Below are positions 24,353 to 31,769 of a stretch of DNA of 64,000 bases, piece by piece; position 1 is the first letter of the stretch, and each line of letters begins with the position of its first letter. Source of the DNA: an uncultured Collinsella sp. (GTDB lineage: Bacteria; Actinomycetota; Coriobacteriia; Coriobacteriales; Coriobacteriaceae). Position numbers and translations under genes: made by a program. Below the pieces are notes generated by a model. That model searched no databases. It was given only the letters and a program-made list of their open reading frames with translations, and was not told the DNA's origin. The stretch covers positions 62,001-126,000 of the forward strand of contig CAKUGF010000001.1 in assembly GCA_934654585.1 (NCBI GenBank), written 5' to 3'.

Positions 24353-25081
24353 ATGAAGATCATTAAAGCTAAAGACTACGAGGATATGAGCCGTAAGGCC
24401 GCCAATATCATCTCGGCGCAGGTTATCCTCAAGCCCGATTGTGTGCTGGGCCTTGCCACCGGCTCCACCCCGATCGGCGCTTACAAGCAGCTTGCCGCCT
24501 GGTATGAGAAGGGCGACGTTGACTTTGCCGAGGTCAGCACCTACAACCTGGACGAGTATCGCGGCCTTTCGCATGACGATCCCCAGAGCTATCACTACTT
24601 TATGCGTGAGAACTTCTTCGATCACATCAACATCGATCTGAACAACACGCATGTGCCCGACGGCTCCAACCCCGACGCCGCCGCTGCCTGCTCCGAGTAC
24701 GACAAGATCGTCGCTGCCGCCGGTTACCCCGATCTGCAGCTGCTCGGCATCGGTAACAACGGTCACATTGGCTTCAACGAGCCCGACGATCACTTCTCCA
24801 AGGGCACGCACTGCGTCGACCTTACCGAGAGCACCATTCAGGCCAACAGCCGCCTGTTCGACAGCATCGACGACGTGCCCCGCCAGGCCTACACCATGGG
24901 CACCCAGACCATCATGTATGCCCGCATGATCTTGGTTGTCGCCAACGGCGAGGCCAAGGCCCAGGCCGTGCATGACATGTGCTATGGCCCGGTTACGCCC
25001 GAGTGCCCGGCCTCGATTCTGCAGCTGCACACCAACTGCGTCGTGGTCGCCGACGAGGCTGCCCTTTCGCTCTGCGAGTAA
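24353..25081 (+). CDS. nagB: Glucosamine-6-phosphate deaminase
   Basis: Converts glucosamine-6-phosphate to fructose-6-phosphate and ammonia, the last step of amino-sugar use; 242 residues. It has the sugar isomerase signature LATGSTP, YNLDEY, and the catalytic loop GIGNNGHIGFNEP with the conserved Asp/His pair. ATG 24353 follows GAAAGGA; longer upstream frames run through non-coding sequence. It works against glmM in controlling the amino-sugar pool. No allosteric C-terminal extension is present, so it is the short Gram-positive type. Confidence 0.95.
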   Translation: MKIIKAKDYEDMSRKAANIISAQVILKPDCVLGLATGSTPIGAYKQLAAWYEKGDVDFAEVSTYNLDEYRGLSHDDPQSYHYFMRENFFDHINIDLNNTHVPDGSNPDAAAACSEYDKIVAAAGYPDLQLLGIGNNGHIGFNEPDDHFSKGTHCVDLTESTIQANSRLFDSIDDVPRQAYTMGTQTIMYARMILVVANGEAKAQAVHDMCYGPVTPECPASILQLHTNCVVVADEAALSLCE

Positions 25082-25111
25082 CGACTCCGCGAAACCATAT
25101 TGCGCTCCGAG

Positions 25112-25139
25112 AGGCTCCCGCTTTGCGGGGGCCTTTTTT
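25112..25139 (+). terminator. Intrinsic terminator of nagB
   Basis: AGGCTCCCGC (25112-25121) pairs with GCGGGGGCCT (25125-25134), with one wobble, around TTT; T residues follow. Confidence 0.9.
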
Positions 25140-25548
25140 GCTGGGCAAGCGACTTGTCGGCACGCGGCCGTTAGGCGCGGGGCGCGGCAACATCCTCATC
25201 AGAAGCGAAGTGTGCACAAGTCAGATAACGTGATGCATTCAATACCATATAGTATGCAAAATAGCTACTAAATAGTCGCAGGCGGTAGCGGGGAATAGGC
25301 GAGTTGCGCAACTCAAATAAAACGGTTCCTTTACGGTAAACTGCCTAACAGATGGGACATTTCAGCAAGCTATTTGACCTGCATAAACAGTTGTCTGTCG
25401 AAGGAAAAACAACGAGCAGTGCCCGCTGTACAAAAACTTGCCGAATGCGTACCGACAAGCAGCCAAAAACATGGTGCCACGCTATTCATAGGGTGGCAGA
25501 TGTGGTCGTGCGGTTACGGTATCCATGTGGTCGAGTTGAGGAGCGGGC
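25140..25548. promoter_or_regulatory. Long A/T-rich upstream region of the STAND/SARP regulator
   Basis: No gene is seen in these 409 bases, which are richer in A/T than the surroundings. A perfect 14-bp palindrome GAGTTGCGCAACTC lies at 25301-25314, and a partial dyad around CATATAGTATG at 25245-25255. These are candidate operator sites. No convincing -35/-10 pair was found. GAGGAG precedes ATG 25549. Confidence 0.4.
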
Positions 25549-28548
25549 ATGGTACAGGATCTGGGTAATACGGGCGACCTCGAAGTGATGTCGATGGGCG
25601 GAGGCTATATGATTCGCCGCGATCGGCTGATGAACGAGCTGATTATCAAGGGCCGCCAAGCCGGGATCGTGCTCGTTTACGCACCCGATGGATTTGGTAA
25701 GACCTCGGTGCTGATGCAGTATGTCCACGAGGTCAAAAGCGATTACACGCGAGGGTCGGTGCGCGTTATCGAGGCCGACCGGGCCATTGGCCGCGAGGTG
25801 TTCATACAACTCGAGGTGGTTGCAGAGGAGCTCAAGGATAAGCCGCATTCGCTCATCGCCATCGATAACGTGCCGGTCTTCGACCAGCGCGATACCGAGG
25901 ATTTTATCGATACGATTCGTGGTCTGCGCGCGTCGGGGGTGGGCGTTCTTTTGACGTGCCGCCCGTCAAACCGTCTGCTTATCCGCGGGCTGGGGGATTC
26001 GGTAAAGGTCAACGCGCAGATGCTCAAGGTGCATGCCTATGAGTATTCGGCATGGGCATCGGCTTTTTCGATCAGCACGTCGCTCGATTTTTACCAGCTT
26101 ACGCAAGGCGTGCCCGAGCTGGTCTCGGCGTTGCAGACGGGGCTGTACGGCCAGGGTGACGTTGCCCAGCTGCTCGAAAACGAGATTGTCAATGTATACG
26201 GCGCGGTGCTTGCCGACTTGGCGTCTCTCGAGAACAACACGCTGTTTAACGTTGCGGGCCTTATGGTCTTAATGGGCGAAGGTAATATCGCAGAGCTCGA
26301 GGCGTGCGGCGTGCGGCTATCGATGGTTGACCAGTCATATCTGGTGCGCGACTATCCCATCTTTGGCATTGACCCGGTCGACCGGAGTTTTGCCTGCTTG
26401 GGAACGGAGGACAATGCGCGACTCAGGCTGCGCAAGCTGATCGCCGAGATCAGCCCCGAACTTATACGACGCGCTGCTCGCATTTTAATCAAGGCGGGCC
26501 GATGCGACCTGGCGATGGATCTGGCGGATGCCTTTTTAGACAGGAATGTCGTGCTCGAGCTTGCCGGGCAGTACGGGGTCGACCTGGCCTTGACTGGACA
26601 CGGGGCGGACGTTTGCCGCGCAGCGTTGGGGGCGATGAATGCCGATGGATTGTCATACGAGCCGACGCCGTCCGAGGCACTCGGCGTGTATCTGTCGGCG
26701 GTGAGCATTTCCAACGCCAAGTTGGCCCGATGCATGGCGGCTGTTATCGAGCGGGCTGGCGAGCGCGCCGCGCAAGAGATCGACCCGCTCGCCTGGAGGG
26801 TGGCCCAGGCGCTTACCATCGTTTGCTACGGACAGAGCGGGCTGGGGCTCCCCACGACGCTTTCGTTTCCGGACCGCGCGTCATCGTGTGACGTGCTCGA
26901 CATGTTGTCGGCGCATATCGAGATAAAGCGCCGTCTGGCCGAGCGTGCGGATGTGGGCGATGCGTTTGACGGGCTTGCGGAGCACGGGGCGTACGATTGC
27001 GAGCTGGATATCGCCGGCTTATTTATACGGGCAGACCGGATGCTGGTGGAACTATTTGACGGTTCGTTTGCGGGAACCGATGCGCGCGATGACGAGCTTG
27101 CCCTCATGGTCGAGGCGCTCGACGTTCATAGCCTGCGGGCGCTGACGATTTGGGTGCGCATGGTTTTGGCTGCGCGCCGCCTGCTTGCCGGCTTGCCGGT
27201 GACCGACGAAGCGGCGTTTAGCGAGATCGATCGGTTTGCCGTGCGCGTGCGCGACAATCGGCTTCAGCTCTTTGGACTTTTGCTCGAAGGATGGCAATCG
27301 ATGTCCGAGGGGCGCCCTGTCAACGCAAAGTTCCGTGCCGTTCAGGTGCTTAAGCTTGTCGACGAAACGGTGACGTATATGCGAGATAACGCGCTGCTGC
27401 TGGAGCGCGTGGCATTTTTGCGAAACACGTCGATGGTTACGGTGCGCGAGGAGGCGGAGCTGCTCGATATAAGCCAGACGCAGGTTCGCGGCTCGGAGGC
27501 GTGGACGGTGGCACTGCACTTGGCTTCCGCGGGCCGCGACAGCGATTTGGCGGCGTGGATGTCCATGAACCGCCCAGGAATGCTGGAGCCGTCGTATCGA
27601 CTCTTTGCGCGCCTTGCCATGCATTGTCTGGGCGAGTCTGGCGCAAGAATCCGCAAGAAGCTCCCGGTGCGCGAGCTTTCGAGATACACGATGCGCGACG
27701 ATTTGGACGAAGCGCACGAGCGGCTGTTTCAGGTCGAAGAAGTCGAGGCCGTCGATACGATCGAGCATATCGAGATCCGCATGTTCGGGGCGTTTCGCGC
27801 CGAGCGCGACGGGTTTCCCATCACCGATAAGATGTGGCGTCGCAAGAAGGCGGCGACGCTTGCGGAGCGCCTCGCGTTGAGCATGGACGCGCTGGTCGAC
27901 CGCGAGACCCTGGCCATGGAGCTGTGGCCCCATGCCGAGTTCAACCGTGCCCGCAACAACCTGTATTCGACGATATCGCGCCTGCGCTCGGCCTTGGGGC
28001 CGACGCCAGACGGCAAGTCGTGCGTGCTGATCCAAAACGAGTGCATTGGGCTTAACGGCGACTACGTTAAGACCGACGTGCGGCTGTTTGAGCAGATGAC
28101 CCGCGAGATCCTGGGAAATCGTGGGGGAGCGCGCGGGCCTCACCTAGTGGAGCTGTGTCTAAAGGTCGAGCAACTCTACACTGGCTCGCTCTATATTCCC
28201 AATGGCTGCAATCCGACATACTTTGTGCGCATGCGCCAGATTATGCAATCTAAGTTTATCGACAGCATGATTCGCGGGGCGAATGAGGCGCTGGAAGAAA
28301 ACGACCTGCAGTCGGCGATATGGTTGGTCGAGGCAGGACTTCGCCAGGAGACGGCGCGCGAGGATATGGTTCGTTGCGCCATGCGCGTCTATAACGCCGC
28401 AGGCCGCCGTCGCGACATCATCGATTTGTACAGCGGGCATGTCCATCATCTAAAAGAGCAGATTGCAGGCGTGCCCGAGCCCGAGACGCGGCGTCTATAT
28501 GAGCGTTTGGTTGAAGGCAGGCTTAAGCGCATGGCGGTCGTGCGATAA
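25549..28548 (+). CDS. Large STAND-type ATPase regulator with SARP (wHTH-BTAD) C-terminus
   Basis: A 999-residue transcription factor. Near the N-terminus is a P-loop, APDGFGKT (residues 45-52), and a Walker B-like SLIAIDNVPV, as in MalT/STAND ATPases. A long helical middle probably forms TPR-like repeats. From about residue 738 an OmpR-type winged helix follows (IRMFGAFRAERDGFPI, then NNLYSTISRLRSALG), then a bacterial transcriptional activation (BTAD) region to the end. Usual SARP proteins carry the DNA-binding domain first; here it is near the C-terminus. Its target genes are not evident, because both neighbours are housekeeping genes. It may answer an intracellular ligand. Confidence 0.78.
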   Translation: MVQDLGNTGDLEVMSMGGGYMIRRDRLMNELIIKGRQAGIVLVYAPDGFGKTSVLMQYVHEVKSDYTRGSVRVIEADRAIGREVFIQLEVVAEELKDKPHSLIAIDNVPVFDQRDTEDFIDTIRGLRASGVGVLLTCRPSNRLLIRGLGDSVKVNAQMLKVHAYEYSAWASAFSISTSLDFYQLTQGVPELVSALQTGLYGQGDVAQLLENEIVNVYGAVLADLASLENNTLFNVAGLMVLMGEGNIAELEACGVRLSMVDQSYLVRDYPIFGIDPVDRSFACLGTEDNARLRLRKLIAEISPELIRRAARILIKAGRCDLAMDLADAFLDRNVVLELAGQYGVDLALTGHGADVCRAALGAMNADGLSYEPTPSEALGVYLSAVSISNAKLARCMAAVIERAGERAAQEIDPLAWRVAQALTIVCYGQSGLGLPTTLSFPDRASSCDVLDMLSAHIEIKRRLAERADVGDAFDGLAEHGAYDCELDIAGLFIRADRMLVELFDGSFAGTDARDDELALMVEALDVHSLRALTIWVRMVLAARRLLAGLPVTDEAAFSEIDRFAVRVRDNRLQLFGLLLEGWQSMSEGRPVNAKFRAVQVLKLVDETVTYMRDNALLLERVAFLRNTSMVTVREEAELLDISQTQVRGSEAWTVALHLASAGRDSDLAAWMSMNRPGMLEPSYRLFARLAMHCLGESGARIRKKLPVRELSRYTMRDDLDEAHERLFQVEEVEAVDTIEHIEIRMFGAFRAERDGFPITDKMWRRKKAATLAERLALSMDALVDRETLAMELWPHAEFNRARNNLYSTISRLRSALGPTPDGKSCVLIQNECIGLNGDYVKTDVRLFEQMTREILGNRGGARGPHLVELCLKVEQLYTGSLYIPNGCNPTYFVRMRQIMQSKFIDSMIRGANEALEENDLQSAIWLVEAGLRQETAREDMVRCAMRVYNAAGRRRDIIDLYSGHVHHLKEQIAGVPEPETRRLYERLVEGRLKRMAVVR

Positions 28549-28580
28549 AAAAAGGGGCGCCCAGGAAACCCGGACGCCCC
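28546..28580 (-). terminator. Intrinsic terminator of the yhbY gene
   Basis: On the minus strand GGGGCGTCCGGG pairs imperfectly with CCTGGGCGCCCC around TTT and runs into eight T residues at 28553-28546. It overlaps the end of the convergent regulator gene. Confidence 0.8.
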
Positions 28581-28603
28581 GTAGGCATACGATGTGTGAG
28601 TGC

Positions 28604-28903
28604 TTAGACGAGCTTGATCTTCTCGATGTCCTTGCGCGAGGACTCGCGATACAGCGAGAACTTGCGACCGATGACCTGGACGACCTCGGCGTGGCAGCGC
28701 TCGGCGAGCTCCTCGGCGGCCTCGCGGGCAGAAAGGCTGGAGCCGTCCAGCACGGAGCACTTAACGAGCTCGTGCTTCTCCAGGTAGGCGACCGTCTGCT
28801 CGACGGTGCCCTCGTTGACGTCGGACTTGCCGATGATGATGGCGGGGTTGAGGTGATGGGCCATGCTGCGAAGCTGCTTGACCTGGGCTCCTGTCAGTGC
28901 CAT
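28604..28903 (-). CDS. yhbY: YhbY-type (CRM domain) RNA-binding protein
   Basis: A 99-residue single CRM-domain protein associated with pre-50S ribosomal subunits. It shows LTGAQVKQLRSMAHHL, the family loop IIGKSDVNEG (the GxxG-type RNA-binding loop is altered to GKSD here, near the usual GKxGL) and the C-terminal VQVIGRKFSLYRES. Length and order of elements are normal. It stands alone on the minus strand with its own terminator. Confidence 0.9.
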   Translation of the reverse strand: MALTGAQVKQLRSMAHHLNPAIIIGKSDVNEGTVEQTVAYLEKHELVKCSVLDGSSLSAREAAEELAERCHAEVVQVIGRKFSLYRESSRKDIEKIKLV

Positions 28904-29085
28904 GGGTTCTCGCTTTCTATGTTATGGGGCGCCCCGCGATGGGGCCTTAATCTACGTGAGCTGTCCCACGATAGCGCAGGAACGGTGCGGTGTGGAGCGC
29001 GTTTGCCCAGTTCAAAAAGAATGCGGATGCCGAGCGGGAGAACAGCGCGGGTTACAAGCGGACGTGTACGGCGGCCGAAAGCGGT

Positions 29086-29973
29086 CTATGGACGGCTCGA
29101 AGAGACCGGCTCCCATGCAATAAACGCCCAACGGACCTTGCGGACGTGGTCGAGCATGTAGCGCCCCTGCGGCACGCCCTTGGACCCCGGCTCGCCGGCA
29201 TGGGGATTCTCAATCATATGCTGGGCGACGTAGACGCGCAGACGGTCGATCTTATCCTCGCTACCGTGCTCGAGCATGCGGGAGAAGTCCGCCACGCCCG
29301 CCTCAAGGCTATCGAAGGTATCGCGACGAGGTGATTCAAAGTACGTAACCTGCGGCAGGGCACCCATCTGAATGAGAATGTTAAAGGCATACACAAAGCC
29401 ATTACTGCAGGTAACCGAGGCGCCAATGGCGTTCATCAAGTGCAGGTCATAACGCGGGCTGGAGTTGGCGACCATGGTGACAGCACAACGCCGACGAGCC
29501 GTACGGTCAAGCTTGGCGAGCGCGCCCCTCAGATCGTTTGTCGTAATCGAGCGACTGGCAAAGGCAACATCGACCGCTTTCGCGACCGGTCCAACCAAAC
29601 TCCAGTCATCATCCCAAGCAAGCTCAAGCGGCGTAATGCGACCCTCGAGCCCATAGTACTCAATGCCGGCATCAAGCGTGCCCAACATAGCAGGAGAGAA
29701 GTCAGCAGCAATCACAGGATGCCCAGCTTGAGCAAGCGGAATAGCAATCGACCCAGCCCCACACCCCATATCCAGCACCGACTCGCCGGGCTGGAGTGCC
29801 AACAGCTTCATAAAATCCCGGGCATACGGAGCAGTCTCAAGCGGCCGAAAATGCCGAGCCCTTTTATCCCACTCAAAAGAATCATCAGCCCGCCGCCGAG
29901 CAGCCTGCAGGCGCATCCATTCATCATTCCAATCCGCAGAAAGCAGCTCAGAACGAATCAAATCATCAGCCAC
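29086..29973 (-). CDS. Class I SAM-dependent methyltransferase
   Basis: A 295-residue methyltransferase starting at GTG 29973, 7 bases after AGGAGG. Motif I is VLDMGCGAGS, followed by VIAADFSPAML with the acidic residue that binds the ribose of SAM. The substrate is unknown; the N-terminal DWNDEWMRLQAARRRADDS is shared with a group of anaerobe methyltransferases found beside metal or corrinoid genes, by memory only. Codon use changes along the gene: the first 50-60 codons mostly end in T, and the last third mostly in C or G. That may reflect a recombined or recently acquired 5' part. Confidence 0.82.
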   Translation of the reverse strand: MADDLIRSELLSADWNDEWMRLQAARRRADDSFEWDKRARHFRPLETAPYARDFMKLLALQPGESVLDMGCGAGSIAIPLAQAGHPVIAADFSPAMLGTLDAGIEYYGLEGRITPLELAWDDDWSLVGPVAKAVDVAFASRSITTNDLRGALAKLDRTARRRCAVTMVANSSPRYDLHLMNAIGASVTCSNGFVYAFNILIQMGALPQVTYFESPRRDTFDSLEAGVADFSRMLEHGSEDKIDRLRVYVAQHMIENPHAGEPGSKGVPQGRYMLDHVRKVRWAFIAWEPVSSSRP

Positions 29974-29992
29974 GGGCCATCCTCCTCACAAC

Positions 29993-30024
29993 AAAAAAGC
30001 GGCCCCTCCCAAAAGAAGAGCCGC
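29993..30024 (-). terminator. Minus-strand terminator beyond element B
   Basis: On the minus strand GCGGCTC pairs with the complementary GGGCCGC region (30024-30018 with 30005-29999) and is followed by TTTTTTGTTG. It would end transcripts coming from the DUF711 gene after passing through element B, and it lies just upstream of the methyltransferase. Confidence 0.7.
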
Positions 30025-30138
30025 AACCAGCATATATCAGAAAGAACCGATCCAACGCCAAACCACCGCATCAGCCAGGATGGGCAGAAGCGAAGCGACT
30101 GCCAAAGGGACAGAACCCAACTGAGGTCCCGTTGTGCG

Positions 30139-30280
30139 GGAGCCCCGCCGCCGGGCGGCAGACATATAAGGTCGATCGCGAGTTCCGCACGAGCCGGAGA
30201 GCACTTAATGTGCTCTCCGTGCGAGCCAGGACTGTCCGAGCAGGCGACCTTATATGTCTGCCGCCCGGCGGCGGGGCTCC
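30139..30280 (-). ncRNA. Structured 3'-UTR element B: same core as element A
   Basis: Arms 30139-30174 and 30245-30280 are perfectly complementary over 36 bp. Read on the minus strand, the interior has ACAGTCCTGGCTCGC, ACGGAG, an apical hairpin GGAGAGCAC-ATTAA-GTGCTCTCC, then CGTGCGGAACTC. These match element A (8411-8546) in the core, while arms and apical stem differ and remain paired. It starts 16 bases after the DUF711 stop codon and precedes the terminator at 30024-29993, in sense orientation. Between 29974 and 30138 no gene is seen; CAAAGGGACAG at about 30098 belongs to the GGGACAG repeat family. Confidence 0.7.
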
Positions 30281-30296
30281 TCGCCCGTATCCCCAG

Positions 30297-31661
30297 CTAG
30301 TTCTTCAGCGAGTTCAGTGGCGCCGGGAATCGACCACCGCGATGGGCAAGCACGGTGCCGGCGTTGGGGTTCACCGGCATGATGGGCGCACGGCCGAACA
30401 GGCCGCCGTACTCGACGCAGTCGCCCACGCCCTTGCCGATGGCGGGAATCACGCGGACGGCCGTGGTCTTGTTGTTGATGACGCCGATGGCCATCTCGTC
30501 GGCAATGATGCCGGCGATGGTCTCGACCGGGGTGTCACCGGGGATGGCGATCATGTCCAGGCCGACGGAGCACACGCAGGTCATGGCCTCGAGCTTCTCG
30601 AGCGAAAGCGCGCCGGCCTCGACGGCGGCGATCATGCCGGCGTCCTCGGACACGGGGATAAAGGCGCCCGAGAGGCCGCCCACGCTGGAGCTGGCCATGA
30701 CGCCGCCCTTCTTGACGGCATCGTTGAGCATGGCGAGCGCGCAGGTCGTGCCCGGGCCGCCGCAGGTGCCCACGCCGATGATCTCGAGGATGCGGGCAAC
30801 GGAGTCGCCAATGGCAGGCGTAGGTGCCAGCGACAGGTCGACGATGCCCTTCTCGACACCCAGGCGGCGGGCGGCCTCGCGGCTCATGAGCTCGCCGGCA
30901 CGGGTGATCTTAAAGGCGGTCTGCTTGATCTTCTCGGCGACCTCCATCATCGAGGCGGAGTCGGGGAGCGTCTCCAGGGCAGCAGCCATAACGCCGGGGC
31001 CCGAGACACCAACGTTGATGACGGCGTCGGCCTCGCCGCCGCCGTGGACGGCGCCCGCCATAAACGGGGAGTCCTCGACCATGTTGGCAAAGCAGACAAA
31101 CTTGGAAGCGCCGACGGAATCCTGGTCGGCCGTGAGCTTGGCGGCGTCGATGATGGTCTGCGCGGCCATGAGTACGGCGTCCATGTTGATGCCGGCGCGC
31201 AGGCTGGCGACGTTGACGCTGGAGCAGACGCGGCTCGTGGTGGCGAGCGCCTGCGGAATGGACTGGATAACGCGGCGGTCGGCATCGCCGATGCCCTTCT
31301 GGACGAGCGCGGAGAAGCCGCCCAGGTAGTCGATGCCGAGGGTCTCGGCCGCGCGGTCGAGGGCGTGCGCGATGGGGGTGAGGTCCTCATCCTTGCAGCA
31401 AGCGGCGATCTGCGCCACCGGGGTGACGGAAACGCGCTTGTTGACGATGGGGATACCGTACTCGCGCTCGAGGTTCTCGGCGGTCTCGACCAAGTGCTCA
31501 GCCGTGTGCGTCACGTGGTCGTAGATCTTCGTGCACATGCGGTCGAGGTTCTCGTCACCGCAACCCATGAGCGAAACACCCATGGTGATGGTCCTGATGT
31601 CGAGGTTCTGCTCCTCAACCATGCCGCGGGTTTCCGCGATTTCTGCAGGCGTGATCGCCAT
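30297..31661 (-). CDS. DUF711/UPF0210 (PFL) family protein
   Basis: A 454-residue protein from ATG 31661 ([14 protein letters not shown]), preceded by AGGAG; the frame is open to 31718. It shows the family regions [27 protein letters not shown] and [12 protein letters not shown]. Proteins of this family have a fold related to pyruvate-formate lyase and glycyl-radical enzymes but no established activity. In many bacteria the gene is preceded by a small ACT-domain gene (UPF0237); none is seen here. It lies downstream of metH on the same strand, with a hairpin between them. Confidence 0.9.
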   Translation of the reverse strand: MAITPAEIAETRGMVEEQNLDIRTITMGVSLMGCGDENLDRMCTKIYDHVTHTAEHLVETAENLEREYGIPIVNKRVSVTPVAQIAACCKDEDLTPIAHALDRAAETLGIDYLGGFSALVQKGIGDADRRVIQSIPQALATTSRVCSSVNVASLRAGINMDAVLMAAQTIIDAAKLTADQDSVGASKFVCFANMVEDSPFMAGAVHGGGEADAVINVGVSGPGVMAAALETLPDSASMMEVAEKIKQTAFKITRAGELMSREAARRLGVEKGIVDLSLAPTPAIGDSVARILEIIGVGTCGGPGTTCALAMLNDAVKKGGVMASSSVGGLSGAFIPVSEDAGMIAAVEAGALSLEKLEAMTCVCSVGLDMIAIPGDTPVETIAGIIADEMAIGVINNKTTAVRVIPAIGKGVGDCVEYGGLFGRAPIMPVNPNAGTVLAHRGGRFPAPLNSLKN

Positions 31662-31706
31662 CCTTGCGCTCCTATCTGCCAAAACGAGCATAGTCCCCTT
31701 TATTCT

Positions 31707-31744
31707 AACGTGCCGCACGCGCCAAGTGGCACATGCGGCACGTT
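31707..31744 (-). terminator. Hairpin between metH and the DUF711 gene
   Basis: Arms 31707-31717 and 31734-31744 (AACGTGCCGCA and its complement) pair perfectly around 16 bases. It lies downstream of metH and upstream of the DUF711 start. The T tract is weak on both strands, so it may be only an attenuating structure. Confidence 0.5.
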
Positions 31745-31769
31745 TTGGTGCGGGGTTGTTTCCGTTGTG

